A stretch of 22,413 nt of DNA from Pleurocapsa sp. MO_226.B13. GTDB taxonomy: Bacteria > Cyanobacteriota > Cyanobacteriia > Cyanobacteriales > Xenococcaceae. The first letter of the stretch is position 1. Each line of letters opens with the position of its first letter. The translations under genes were made by a program, and so were the position numbers. The stretch is from contig JASJEI010000347.1 in the NCBI GenBank assembly GCA_030064795.1, positions 1 through 22,413 on the forward strand, written 5' to 3'. Below are positions 1-9,403 of the stretch, piece by piece. Under the pieces are notes generated by a model that saw only the letters and a program-made list of their open reading frames with translations, searched no databases and was not told the DNA's origin.

Positions 1-54
1 GGCAATAATGTCCAAGATGACGGCTTGAACTTCAGTTTAAATTATCAATTTTAA
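1..54 (+). CDS. C-terminal end of a probable TpsB/ShlB-type outer-membrane transporter (partial)
   Basis: Frame 1 is open from the window edge to a TAA at 52-54 and gives 17 residues ending LNFSLNYQF. Alternating polar and hydrophobic residues with a terminal phenylalanine are the hallmark of the last beta strand of an outer-membrane barrel, the signal read by the BAM machinery. The stop lies only 12 bases before the start of a TPS-domain exoprotein gene. In two-partner secretion the TpsB pore gene commonly sits directly upstream of its TpsA substrate, so a ShlB/FhaC-family transporter is the best reading. Only the end of the gene is visible, so the family is inferred from the C-terminal motif and the neighbour. 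Another barrel protein would look similar. Confidence 0.6.
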   Translation, partial: GNNVQDDGLNFSLNYQF

Positions 55-66
55 TGGCTAATTGTT

Positions 67-3000
67 ATGTCACTCCCGATCTCTATTGTTATCACTAACT
101 ATAACCGCCAAAGCTATCTCAGCAGTGCTATTGAGAGCATTCTGTCCCAGACCAGACAAGATTTTGAGCTTTTAATTTGGGATGATGGTTCTACAGATAG
201 TTCTGTCGCGATCGCCAAAGATTATGCTAAACATGATCGCAGAGTACGGGTGGTAGCAGCGACTCATCAAGGACATGTGCTATCTTTGCAAGAGGCGATC
301 GCCGAGACTAGGGGGGCTTATATCGGCTGGGTAGACAGCGATGACTTGCTGGCTTCCACAGCACTTCAGGAGACAAGTGCCTTGTTAGATGCCCAACCAG
401 ACACAGGGTTGGTTTACACTGATTACCTAGATCTGGACGTAAACGGTCAAGTTACGGGTTATGGACACCGCTGTCAGATTCCCTACTCTCCTCAGCGACT
501 GCTGGTGGATTTCATGACCTTCCACTTTCGGCTTGTCCGCCGCTCGGTGTTCGAGCGGGTGGGAGGCATTGACGAGTCCATTGAATATGCTGAAGACTAC
601 GATCTGTGCCTGCGACTTTCAGAAGTCACCCAAGTCCAGCGTATCAGGAAACCCCTCTACTATTACCGTCGCCACTCAGAAACTATAACCTACAGAAAAC
701 AGTTCAACCAAATCCGCGATTCCCAGAATGCGATCGCTCTGGCACTCAAGCGTCGCGGGTTAGCTGACCGCTTTAAGATCGAAGTTAATAGGGGTCGCTT
801 CTGTTTGCGGCGGAAACAAAGCCCTATCCCAGTTTTGGCTAAAAGGGCAAGTGTATTTCTGGCAGCCTTACCCCTCGCAGCAGCCATTGGCGTGATGCCA
901 GCACAAGCCCAGCAAATTATCCCTAATAATGACGGGACAATGACCATTGTGACCCAAGAGGGCAAACGCTTTGACATCGACGGCGGCACCCTGTCGGGAG
1001 ATGGCAAAAATCTGTTTCACAGTTTTCAGGAGTTTGGTTTAGACGCCAACCAAATTGCCAACTTTCTTTCCAATCCTTCGATTAGGAACATTTTGTCCCG
1101 TATCAATGGCGGCAATCCCTCCATTATTGATGGCATGATTCAAGTCACGGGGGGCAACTCCAACCTATTTTTGATGAACCCAGCGGGCATCGTCTTTGGC
1201 TCCAATGCTAGTTTGAATGTCCCTGCTGATTTCACTGCTACCACCGCCACAGGAATTGGTTTGGATGGAGGTTGGTTTAATGCTTTTGGCTCTAATGACT
1301 ATCTCAACTTGGTGGACAACCCTAATGCCTTTCAATTTGAGGAGTCCTCAGCAGGAACCATCATTAATGCTGGCAACTTGACAATAGCACCAGAACACAA
1401 TCTGTCTCTGATGGGGGGGACAGTGATTAATACTGGCACCATAGAAGCTCCAGAAGGAAACATTAGCGTAACGGCAGTACCAGGAACTAATCGAGTGCAA
1501 ATTAGCCAAGAGGGGCAAGTTCTCAGTTTAGAGGTTGAGTTGCCAACCACAGCGAATGGAGAGCCGCAGCCAATTCGAGTACTAGATTTACCCGCTTTGC
1601 TCACAGGACCAGCAGAAAATGTAGAGACAGGATTGAGTGCTAGTTCCGAAGGCACAGTCAAACTGAACAATTCAGACACCACTATTCCCACCGATGGAGG
1701 TACAGCGATCGCATCTGGCAATCTCGATGTCTCTGGGGAAACGGGGGGCAGCGTCAATATTTTGGGCGATAAGGTAGGAGTGATTGAAACTAATATTGAT
1801 GCCTCTGGCACTAATGGTGGTGGAACTGTATTAATTGGTGGAGATTATAAAGGTCAGGGAACAGTTCCTAATGCCTCGCGCACATTTGTTAGTAAAGATT
1901 CAGTGATTAATGTCGATGGATTGCAAAATGGTGATGGAGGAAGAGCGATTGTCTGGGCAGATGAAGTTACGGGATTCTATGGCAATATTAGTGCCCGTGG
2001 TGGTACGGAAGCCGGTAATGGTGGATTTGTTGAGGTATCGGGTAAGCAAAATCTAATTTTTGATGGCACAGTCGATGTCAGTGCTAGTCAGGGAAATTGG
2101 GGAACTTTACTGCTCGACCCCGAGGATATCAACATCTCGAATGCAGCTAGTACAGGGGGAGTAGAGGATAGTCTGCAAATTATAGAGAATGGTATGCAAG
2201 GTATTATGGAAGGTGAGTTTGCTGGCACGGACATAACTATCAACGCTGGAACTCTCCAAACGCAAGCGGGTAATGTTGTTCTAGAGGCGACTGGAGACAT
2301 ACAGGTTCAGACTATAGAGGGCATTGACGGTGTCCTGGACTCCCCTGCAATAGTGAATTTTGTGGAGGGAGGTTCAATTACATTCACAGCAGATGGTAAC
2401 TTTATCATCGATACTGGTAGTTCGATCAATACTAATGGCCGACCAATAACCATTACAGCTACCGATGTAGATCTATCTGGGTTCCTAGACGCTGGGACCG
2501 AAAATGTAACTTTCCAGCCTTCAACTCCTACTACCACCATCGGGATAGGCGATGGTGCTGCTGGTACCTTTAACTTGGACACTACAGAGTTAACAGCAAA
2601 CCTGAATTCCTCGGGCACTGTAACAATTGGCAGTCCTGAGTTAACTGGTAATGTAACTATTAATAGTCTCGAGCTCAGTGGGGAGAACTACAATCTCTCA
2701 GTCCAAGGAGGACCCATTGTGGCAAATGGGTCAATTCAAACTAACGGCAACGATCTGACCCTCAATGCTGGAAATACTATAGACATCAACGTTGATATTA
2801 CAACTGCGGGGGGGGCGATTGACATCAGCAGCAGTGGCACCATTGATAGTACTGAAGGCACGCTAAACTCCGGTTCTACTGAAGAGGGAGGAGCGATCAC
2901 ACTCTCCGCTGCTAGCGATATCAATACATCTTCCATCTTTTCTAACTTGTTTGACGATATAGGAGCCACTATTAGCACGACAGCAGGAACTATTACTCTC

Positions 3001-6000
3001 AACAGCAGTGGTGGTTCTATCACTACTGACTCAATAGGAGCCAATTCTGATTTAAACAGTGGAGGAGACATTACCCTTAATGCCGCTGGCGATATTATCA
3101 CGCAGGTTATTCAAGCAAATAGCAACAGTTCGGACGGCGGAGTTATTAATCTCACTAGTGGCGGTGAAGTTACCACAAACTTTATAGATTCTCAAGGTTT
3201 CTCTGCATCTAGCGGCACGATCTTCATTAATGCTTTAGATAACATTACCACCGACCAACTTGATGCGCGTGGTTCTTCTGGCGGAACTATTAGCCTTAAC
3301 AGCACCAACGGAAACATTAATGTGATAGGTGGTCCTTTATTTGCTTTGAGTTCGAGTGCAACTGGTAGCGGCAACGGCGGCGACATTAACCTTAATGCTG
3401 GCACTTCTATTACCATTATTGATGATGAAGGTAATCCTGGTAATCTTAACACGTCCTCTTCATCTGGTCAGGGAGGCGCGATTACTTTTTCTGCCACTAG
3501 TGACATTACAACGGGCAACATCTCCTTGGGTTCCACAACCCCTGGAGTAGGTGGCGGACAACTTACTGCTAACACTCCTGGCACCATTGATTTCAGCGCT
3601 GGACTGAATCTCAACGGAGCAGATATCAAACTGGGCGACATCACCACCCCCTCTGGCAATATCTTGCTCCCCAGTAGCCTCAACACCAGTGGTGGTAACG
3701 TATTTCTTTTTCCAAGTGGTAATTACAATTTTGCCAGTAACCTATCTACTGCTGGTGGCAACTTGAGTATCGACGGTCTTGGAACCGTCACGATTTCCAC
3801 CCCCATACAGACCAGCGGCGGCATCATCAACCTTAGTGGTACAGACATTGACACAACTTCCGCCATCCTAGACTCCAGCAATCCTAGCGGCTTAGGGGGC
3901 GAGATCGCTCTCACTGCCCCCAACGGTATTATTCTTGGTGAGATTAACTCCAGTGGTAGTCCGAATGGGGGGAATATCCTGCTAGATGGGCAGGTGTTCC
4001 TCACGCAAGATGTCTCTCTTAACACTGGCTCGGGCGCAGGTGATATCACCTTCACCGACTCGATTAATGAAACTCAACAACTGAGGTTGGCAACTGGCAC
4101 CGGAGCAATTGTGTTTGACGGGAATGTCGGTGATGCAACCCCCTTGACCGACCTGAGTATTACCAGTGCCGGGAACGTGGAGGTTGCTGACAGCATCACC
4201 ACAGTCAATAATATTACCTTTAACAGCCCGGTGACCAAGACGGGCAACGGAACATTCAGTGCACCCACAATTACCTTCAATTCTAGTTTGACAGCAGGTG
4301 ACAACTCCTTGACTCTCACGGCAGATGAGGAAATTTCCTTCGGAGGGGGAGCAAATTCGGTCACTGGCACTGGCGATCTGATTCTTCAGCCAGCAACACC
4401 CAGCCGTAATATCGCGATCGCCGGACCTGGTGGAACAGCAGATGCGTTGAATCTGTTAACAGGTAACCAAAGTGAGGCTTTGCAAAATGAGCAAAATGAC
4501 TTTAACATTACCATCGGACGCGAGGACGGTAGTGGCACGATTACAGTAACTGACTCAGTCACGTTCGCAGATCCGATTACTCTCCAGACGCTATCAGGGG
4601 ATATGTTTGTCAATGGCACCATTACCGGAACAGACAATGCTTCCATCACCCTGATTGGTTCTGGAGCTACTACTACTCTGAATGCCGACATTGTCACAGC
4701 AGGAGAGCCGATCGCTATCGATGACAGCGTTGTCTTAGGAACTGATGTAATTCTAGCTACTACAGCTCAAGCTCAACCGGGAGCTAATATTTTCATTGAT
4801 GGAACAATAGATGGCACCACCGTAGGGACTGAAAACTTAACGCTGACTGCAGGCACTGGCATCGTCGAGTTTGGCTCGGCAGTCGGCTCTGAAACCTCTC
4901 TAGGAGAATTGGAAGTAAGCAGTGCCTCGAATCTAACCGTACCAGGGAACATTACTACCGACGGTGATATTACTTTAAATAGCCCCGTGACCATTACTGG
5001 CAATACTACTATTAATGCTGGCTCAGGGGCGATCGCAGCTAATGAAATTAATTCCAGTGGCAGTGTGGGCAACGGAGTTAATGTTACCCTTGACTCCAGC
5101 GGTGACATTCAAGTTACCTCCATTAATGCTCAAGGTGGCAGCGAAGGTCAAGGCGGTACCGTGGACATCACAACCGAAGAGGATTTCCGAGCCACGGATA
5201 CTTTTACAGACCGCAATGGCATAACTGCAAGCATTTCTACCGCTGGCGGTCAAGGTGGAGGAGATATCACCATCCGGCATGGAGGAAATGGTGAAATTCC
5301 CTTTGAGGTGGGAAATGCTAGTACCAACGGCACAGAGGGTGCCATTACCAGTGGCGACTTCACAATTCTTCCTTTTAGATCCTTCCCCTTCACTTTTACA
5401 GAAGGCAATATTCAGATTATTAGCGTCGATCCACCGCCCCCTGAGCTCCCAGAACCTAAACTCCCACAAATAAAAGACCCCCCAACTGTAACTAGCTTGC
5501 TCTCAACGGAGGACGTGGAAAAAAGCTTCACTAGTACCTTTGAGGACTATTTAGGTATCAGCGGTACACCTATCAAAACCCTGGATGAAACCCAGGAAAT
5601 CCTGCGCAAGATTGAAAAAGAAACTGGCAAAAAACCGGCCCTTATCTACGTTAACTTCGTACCGCAAACCGTTCTCCCCTCAGCTGCTAACGAACCAAAC
5701 ATCTCGGCCTTGAGAAACGATCAGCTGGAACTGATACTAGTCACTTCGGAAGGAAAACCGATTCTAAAGCGAGTGGAAGAAGCAACGCGACGGCAAGTTC
5801 GTATCAAAGCTAGGCAATTCCGTAATGCTGTCACTAACATTCAACCTGCTAATGAATATCTGCCAAATGCTAATCAGCTCTATAGTTGGCTAGTTGCTCC
5901 ACTGGAGAAAGATTTAGAAGCCCAGAAAATTAAAAATCTTGTTTTCCTCATGGATGCCAAGTTGCGTTCCCTACCAGTAGCAGCACTCCATGATGGGCAA

Positions 6001-6747
6001 AAGTATATTGTGGAACGATACAGCGTTGGCTTGATGCCCAGTCTTTCGCTGACTGATACTCGCTACGTGGATGTGAAAGACCTGGGAGTCTTGGCAATGG
6101 GAGCCGAGGAATTCCCTAACCAAGAACCTTTACCAGCAGCAGGAGTAGAGTTGGATGTGATTGCGGGTCAGCTGTGGTCAGGTGAGTCCTTCCCCAACGA
6201 GAAATTTACGCTGAAAAATTTGCAAGATGCTCGCGAGCGCTTTGGTATCATCCACTTAGCTACCCATGCCCACTTTCTCTCTGGAAAGATCGATAACTCC
6301 TACATCCAGTTTTTTGACACTGAGCTACAACTTGACCAACTGCCGCAGTTGCGGTTGTACGATCCTCCCTTGGAATTGTTTGTCTTGAGTGCTTGTCGCA
6401 CAACTTTGGGCGATCGCCAGGCAGAGTTGGGATTCGCCGGATTGGCAGCAAAAGCTGGGGTCAAGTCAGCACTAGGAAGTTTGTGGTTTGTAAGCGATGA
6501 AGGAGCACTGGGGCTAATGACAAGCTTCTACGGGAAATTAAAAGAAGAGACCATAAAAATTAAAGCGGAGGCGTTACGACAAGCGCAGCTATCCATGCTC
6601 AAAGGTAAGGTTCTACAGAAGAATGGTCAGCTGGTAACAGACATTGGCAGCTTCCCTTTACCTCCACAACTAAAACGGTCAGGAGGCAGGCAATTTACTC
6701 ATCCCTACTATTGGAGTGGCTTCACACTCATCGGCAGCCCCTGGTAG
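67..6747 (+). CDS. Giant fusion: GT2 glycosyltransferase - signal peptide - TPS haemagglutinin domain - repeats - CHAT protease
   Basis: The frame is open for 2226 codons. Residues 1-246 form a complete GT-A family 2 glycosyltransferase: DDG at 39-41, a DxD-type DSDD at 90-93 and an ED motif (EDYD) at 176-179. Residues 258-281 look like a Sec signal peptide: basic KR, a hydrophobic stretch, then an AQA site. Residues about 284-420 are a TPS/filamentous-haemagglutinin N-terminal domain (NLFHSF, NPSIRNILSRINGG, LMNPAGIVFG). Residues about 430-1785 are Gly/Asn/Ser/Thr-rich beta-helix-like repeats, followed by a proline-rich linker near 1788-1810. The C-terminus is a CHAT caspase-like domain with the catalytic dyad likely H2067 (ATH) and C2110 (SACRT). 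The expected role is secretion through the upstream TpsB partner with a protease at the tip. The odd point is the cytoplasmic-type glycosyltransferase ahead of the signal peptide. A separate start at 805 would give a normal TpsA. Domain calls are firm; how the fusion works is unknown. Confidence 0.92.
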   Translation: MSLPISIVITNYNRQSYLSSAIESILSQTRQDFELLIWDDGSTDSSVAIAKDYAKHDRRVRVVAATHQGHVLSLQEAIAETRGAYIGWVDSDDLLASTALQETSALLDAQPDTGLVYTDYLDLDVNGQVTGYGHRCQIPYSPQRLLVDFMTFHFRLVRRSVFERVGGIDESIEYAEDYDLCLRLSEVTQVQRIRKPLYYYRRHSETITYRKQFNQIRDSQNAIALALKRRGLADRFKIEVNRGRFCLRRKQSPIPVLAKRASVFLAALPLAAAIGVMPAQAQQIIPNNDGTMTIVTQEGKRFDIDGGTLSGDGKNLFHSFQEFGLDANQIANFLSNPSIRNILSRINGGNPSIIDGMIQVTGGNSNLFLMNPAGIVFGSNASLNVPADFTATTATGIGLDGGWFNAFGSNDYLNLVDNPNAFQFEESSAGTIINAGNLTIAPEHNLSLMGGTVINTGTIEAPEGNISVTAVPGTNRVQISQEGQVLSLEVELPTTANGEPQPIRVLDLPALLTGPAENVETGLSASSEGTVKLNNSDTTIPTDGGTAIASGNLDVSGETGGSVNILGDKVGVIETNIDASGTNGGGTVLIGGDYKGQGTVPNASRTFVSKDSVINVDGLQNGDGGRAIVWADEVTGFYGNISARGGTEAGNGGFVEVSGKQNLIFDGTVDVSASQGNWGTLLLDPEDINISNAASTGGVEDSLQIIENGMQGIMEGEFAGTDITINAGTLQTQAGNVVLEATGDIQVQTIEGIDGVLDSPAIVNFVEGGSITFTADGNFIIDTGSSINTNGRPITITATDVDLSGFLDAGTENVTFQPSTPTTTIGIGDGAAGTFNLDTTELTANLNSSGTVTIGSPELTGNVTINSLELSGENYNLSVQGGPIVANGSIQTNGNDLTLNAGNTIDINVDITTAGGAIDISSSGTIDSTEGTLNSGSTEEGGAITLSAASDINTSSIFSNLFDDIGATISTTAGTITLNSSGGSITTDSIGANSDLNSGGDITLNAAGDIITQVIQANSNSSDGGVINLTSGGEVTTNFIDSQGFSASSGTIFINALDNITTDQLDARGSSGGTISLNSTNGNINVIGGPLFALSSSATGSGNGGDINLNAGTSITIIDDEGNPGNLNTSSSSGQGGAITFSATSDITTGNISLGSTTPGVGGGQLTANTPGTIDFSAGLNLNGADIKLGDITTPSGNILLPSSLNTSGGNVFLFPSGNYNFASNLSTAGGNLSIDGLGTVTISTPIQTSGGIINLSGTDIDTTSAILDSSNPSGLGGEIALTAPNGIILGEINSSGSPNGGNILLDGQVFLTQDVSLNTGSGAGDITFTDSINETQQLRLATGTGAIVFDGNVGDATPLTDLSITSAGNVEVADSITTVNNITFNSPVTKTGNGTFSAPTITFNSSLTAGDNSLTLTADEEISFGGGANSVTGTGDLILQPATPSRNIAIAGPGGTADALNLLTGNQSEALQNEQNDFNITIGREDGSGTITVTDSVTFADPITLQTLSGDMFVNGTITGTDNASITLIGSGATTTLNADIVTAGEPIAIDDSVVLGTDVILATTAQAQPGANIFIDGTIDGTTVGTENLTLTAGTGIVEFGSAVGSETSLGELEVSSASNLTVPGNITTDGDITLNSPVTITGNTTINAGSGAIAANEINSSGSVGNGVNVTLDSSGDIQVTSINAQGGSEGQGGTVDITTEEDFRATDTFTDRNGITASISTAGGQGGGDITIRHGGNGEIPFEVGNASTNGTEGAITSGDFTILPFRSFPFTFTEGNIQIISVDPPPPELPEPKLPQIKDPPTVTSLLSTEDVEKSFTSTFEDYLGISGTPIKTLDETQEILRKIEKETGKKPALIYVNFVPQTVLPSAANEPNISALRNDQLELILVTSEGKPILKRVEEATRRQVRIKARQFRNAVTNIQPANEYLPNANQLYSWLVAPLEKDLEAQKIKNLVFLMDAKLRSLPVAALHDGQKYIVERYSVGLMPSLSLTDTRYVDVKDLGVLAMGAEEFPNQEPLPAAGVELDVIAGQLWSGESFPNEKFTLKNLQDARERFGIIHLATHAHFLSGKIDNSYIQFFDTELQLDQLPQLRLYDPPLELFVLSACRTTLGDRQAELGFAGLAAKAGVKSALGSLWFVSDEGALGLMTSFYGKLKEETIKIKAEALRQAQLSMLKGKVLQKNGQLVTDIGSFPLPPQLKRSGGRQFTHPYYWSGFTLIGSPW
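790..807 (+). promoter_or_regulatory. Candidate internal ribosome binding site and TTG start for the secreted TPS-CHAT part
   Basis: An AGGGG at 790-794 is followed after 10 bases by an in-frame TTG at 805-807 (residue 247). Starting there gives a short basic n-region (RRK), a hydrophobic core and an AQA cleavage site, a conventional signal peptide for a TpsA exoprotein. The glycosyltransferase domain ends at just this point. This is inference: the frame is continuous and no experiment is implied. Spacing is somewhat long and TTG is a weak start. Confidence 0.3.
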
Positions 6748-6821
6748 AGGAGCGTATTGTTCAATTCTTTAATTCCCTAATACCAAGTTGCATTCAAAGG
6801 CGTAACTTTCAAGATGGAAAT

Positions 6822-6851
6822 GGGGAGACAGGGAGACAAAGCGACGGGGAG
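6822..6851. repeat. Short purine-rich GGGGAGACA-type repeat
   Basis: In the 143-base gap between the CHAT gene and the convergent FecR/TPR gene the plus strand has GGGGAGACA, GGGAGACA and GGGGAG in close succession. Degenerate repeats of this kind are frequent between genes in cyanobacteria. I see no convincing terminator hairpin in the gap. Confidence 0.4.
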
Positions 6852-6890
6852 AATTTCCCATCCAAAATTACCCTATCTCAGAATTACGTT

Positions 6891-8060
6891 TTAGAACGAG
6901 GGTGGGAATAAGACCCCTGGTGGGAATAAGTCCCCTGGTGTGAGTATCTCGCCACGACAACTCCCAGCTTCTTGGTCTACCACTTTTTCTAGTCGTTTCT
7001 CTAGTTCTTCTACCATTTCCGAATATCCCAAATCTTGATATTCAGCTATTGCCTGATTCTTTAGTTGTTCGGCTTCATCCTTTTTCCTGAGCATGAGCTT
7101 GACTCCTGCTAAGCCAGCTTTCGCTTTTGCCAATTCGTATCGATCTTGGGGAGCTGTAAACAATTCGATCGCCTTTGAGTAGAACTCTTCAGCCTTTAAG
7201 TTTAGTCCCGCTCCAGTATAAAGGTCGCCTAGCCAGCGGTAAAGCAGTGTTGTTTGCTCTACCGGTCTCTCTACCGGTCTCTCGCCCAAATCTTTTAGTT
7301 TGTTAATGGCATCTGTTATCAGATATTTATTGCTATAGAGTGCTGTTAGGGCAAGTTCTTCGTCCTCATATTTCAAATCTTCTTTTTCGATTGCCTCCTC
7401 TTTATCCTTAACATCATCAACATGATTTTGATTGAGAAACTGGAAGCCTAAATTAGCTCCACTATCCTTGCAAGAGGAAATACCGTTGTCAGTCTCAACA
7501 GTCAGTAAATAAGGAACTCCCACCTCTAGAGGGGGTTTGTTTTTAGGATAATCCATCTCAGTTGAGCTGACTTTATCCGACCACTCTAATATCTCTCCGT
7601 CTAAGAACAAACTCACAGTATAGCGGTTTACTCCTTCCACCCCATTCCAGCTAAAAGTCGGCTTATCATTGAGCAAATAAGTCATGCGGGGACTTAAGAT
7701 GTAGGGAATCTGCCTCTCGCTCCCGCCGCCCAGAGGGCTGATCTTCACGGGTCGAAATCGGCCATGATCTGGTATGGGGCAGATAGAATTTAGACCGGAA
7801 CTCACACCAGGCATAAGTTCCTCGACATTTGAGTCATCACAAAGAACCCTAACTGTTGCCTCTAGAGCTGGCTTCAACATATCCCCATAATCAAGACTTT
7901 CCCCAACATTCGTTGGGCGGTAGTAATTAGAATTTTTGCTTTTGAGCTCCACTCGACCCCTAGCCTGAATAATCAGAGGCGCGGACTTAACAGAAGCAGC
8001 TCCAACTAAATTGGCAAATGTCAGAGCAAAAGCGATTGCAATAGCTATTCTAGGTTTCAT
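6891..8060 (-). CDS. Exported FecR-like / TPR protein
   Basis: The 389-residue protein begins with a signal peptide (MKPRIAIAIAFALTFANLVG, likely cleavage near residues 20-28). Residues about 30-95 follow a FecR-type pattern (a beta-rich start, G-E-S-L-D-Y-G-D, then a PG-containing strand). Residues about 135-200 resemble an Ig/Fn3-like module (FSWNGVEGVNRYTVSLFLDG). A charged linker leads to TPR-like helices at about 265-355 (YRWLGDLY, AEEFYSKAIELF). The tail has a PPGxLFPP repeat. Its ATG overlaps the stop of the upstream TPR gene by 4 bases (ATGA), so the two are translationally coupled. It converges on the CHAT gene. FecR-like and TPR proteins are often found near CHAT/TPS exoproteins in cyanobacteria, so an envelope accessory role is plausible but inferred. 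No catalytic residues are evident. Confidence 0.85.
   Translation of the reverse strand: MKPRIAIAIAFALTFANLVGAASVKSAPLIIQARGRVELKSKNSNYYRPTNVGESLDYGDMLKPALEATVRVLCDDSNVEELMPGVSSGLNSICPIPDHGRFRPVKISPLGGGSERQIPYILSPRMTYLLNDKPTFSWNGVEGVNRYTVSLFLDGEILEWSDKVSSTEMDYPKNKPPLEVGVPYLLTVETDNGISSCKDSGANLGFQFLNQNHVDDVKDKEEAIEKEDLKYEDEELALTALYSNKYLITDAINKLKDLGERPVERPVEQTTLLYRWLGDLYTGAGLNLKAEEFYSKAIELFTAPQDRYELAKAKAGLAGVKLMLRKKDEAEQLKNQAIAEYQDLGYSEMVEELEKRLEKVVDQEAGSCRGEILTPGDLFPPGVLFPPSF
7257..7280. repeat. 12-bp tandem duplication inside the FecR/TPR gene
   Basis: CTCTACCGGTCT occurs twice without a gap (7257-7268 and 7269-7280). On the coding strand it gives the repeated residues ERPVERPV in the linker before the TPR helices. 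The two copies are identical, suggesting a recent in-frame slippage duplication. Confidence 0.9.
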
Positions 8061-9403
8061 GATTCACATCCCTCTACTTGCGGAATTTTCCCACGCTCTC
8101 GTTCCTGGGCCATAAAAATCCATTCATCTTCTTCAGGCTTTTCAGGAGACGCATATTGTCGGCAATTTTCCCATTCCTCCCGTGCCTGCTGGGTATTACA
8201 TTGCTGTTCTAGTACTTGCGCCAGTAGGCAATGGCCAGAAGCCTTCTGCTGTCGTGCAAGGTCTTGCTCCTTCTTAGATGTCAATTTGTCTTGATATAAC
8301 TTTGCGTACCTAATCGCTTTTTTGAGTTGCCACTTTGCTGCGTCCAAGTGCTTCTGTTCCAACCGCACCCACCCCAGATTTTTATATAGAAAATACTTTT
8401 CTTTTGCACCCAGCTCAGGCTTTAGAGTCTTGTTGTTCTTAAGCTGGTTCAATAGGGAAGCAGCAGTAGCATAGTTCTCTTCGAGAATATACAAGCGAGC
8501 TAAGTTGTTATAAGAAGCAGCGCGGATATTCTTGTCTTCAGCACTCTCCTTGACATTACTCTTCACAGCAATCTGATACTGATATTCAGTGCGAGCACTC
8601 TTAAAATCTAGTAGCTTTTCGTACACTAAGCCGAGATAGTGATGAGCTTTTACATTATTAGGATGAATTGTTAACACCACTTTGAAATTGAACTCAGCAC
8701 TGCCCAAGTGACCAGCCTTGTAGTTTTCTTCTCCGCGCTTTAAACAGTACTGAGGCAAAGCCAATTGAATTACCAAAACAAAAAGCAACGCTGCGACAAA
8801 AAACCTAAAATTTCGTCTGCCTAGGTTCCACTTTACGGCTATCCACGGTATCGATATAATCGATAAAACAATTGGCAAAACATTTAGTATATTAGGTCTC
8901 CCCCCAAAAAAAAGCGTAAGAATTTTCACGCCCAAGATAAGAGCAAATATAAGAAGTAAAAAAAACAGCACATCCAAAAAACGATCCAAAAAAACATCAG
9001 ATTTTGGTTTCATGAACCACCACCAAGCTTCTGCTGGAGGATTCAAACTAGCACGCGAATCAGCTATGTTAACATGGGCGATGTGCTTAGCCTGCTTCTT
9101 CAGGTCGCTATCCAGCTCCTGAATCCTCTTAAGCAGCCGAGTTCGAGGTGAGAAACCGAAAATCAGATATGAGGAACCGAAAATCTTTTGCATACTGCTA
9201 GGAAGGTTCAATGCTTTCACCCTTGCGTCGAACTCAGCTCCAGTCGATTCCTGAGTTTTGTCATTCAGAGCCTTGTGAACTTCATCACGAGCATTCAGGA
9301 CATACAAGACCTCTTCTTCTGATGGATGCGTGCCTGCGTTTTTGAGGACAGTTAACGCAACTTCATAGCTGTCCACCACATCTTCTATCCTAGAATTATT
9401 CAT
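8057..9403 (-). CDS. Membrane-anchored TPR protein
   Basis: The 448-residue protein has a soluble, mostly helical N-terminus (1-135), three predicted membrane segments (about 142-166, 173-191 and 201-217) and a C-terminal TPR solenoid from about 219 (EENYKAGHLGSAEFNFKVVL, then AHHYLGLVYEKLLDFKSARTEY in the next repeat, then YNNLARLYILEENYATAASLL, and a fourth near 345-370). No signal peptide is present. It is the first gene of a two-gene operon; its stop overlaps the start of the FecR-like gene. I do not recognise a named family for the N-terminal part. A scaffold in the inner membrane, presenting TPR repeats to a partner, is the most that can be inferred. Confidence 0.85.
   Translation of the reverse strand: MNNSRIEDVVDSYEVALTVLKNAGTHPSEEEVLYVLNARDEVHKALNDKTQESTGAEFDARVKALNLPSSMQKIFGSSYLIFGFSPRTRLLKRIQELDSDLKKQAKHIAHVNIADSRASLNPPAEAWWWFMKPKSDVFLDRFLDVLFFLLLIFALILGVKILTLFFGGRPNILNVLPIVLSIISIPWIAVKWNLGRRNFRFFVAALLFVLVIQLALPQYCLKRGEENYKAGHLGSAEFNFKVVLTIHPNNVKAHHYLGLVYEKLLDFKSARTEYQYQIAVKSNVKESAEDKNIRAASYNNLARLYILEENYATAASLLNQLKNNKTLKPELGAKEKYFLYKNLGWVRLEQKHLDAAKWQLKKAIRYAKLYQDKLTSKKEQDLARQQKASGHCLLAQVLEQQCNTQQAREEWENCRQYASPEKPEEDEWIFMAQERERGKIPQVEGCES

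Noticed and set aside
690..5469. Many open frames on the minus strand opposite the giant repeat gene
   Set aside because: They mirror the Gly/Asn/Thr-rich repeats of the plus-strand gene, giving Pro/Ser/Val-rich low-complexity proteins without ribosome sites or known domains.
6778..6800. Sequence TAATACCAAGTTGC after the CHAT gene
   Set aside because: It recalls a dispersed cyanobacterial repeat, but I cannot delimit an element or find its partner end in the window.
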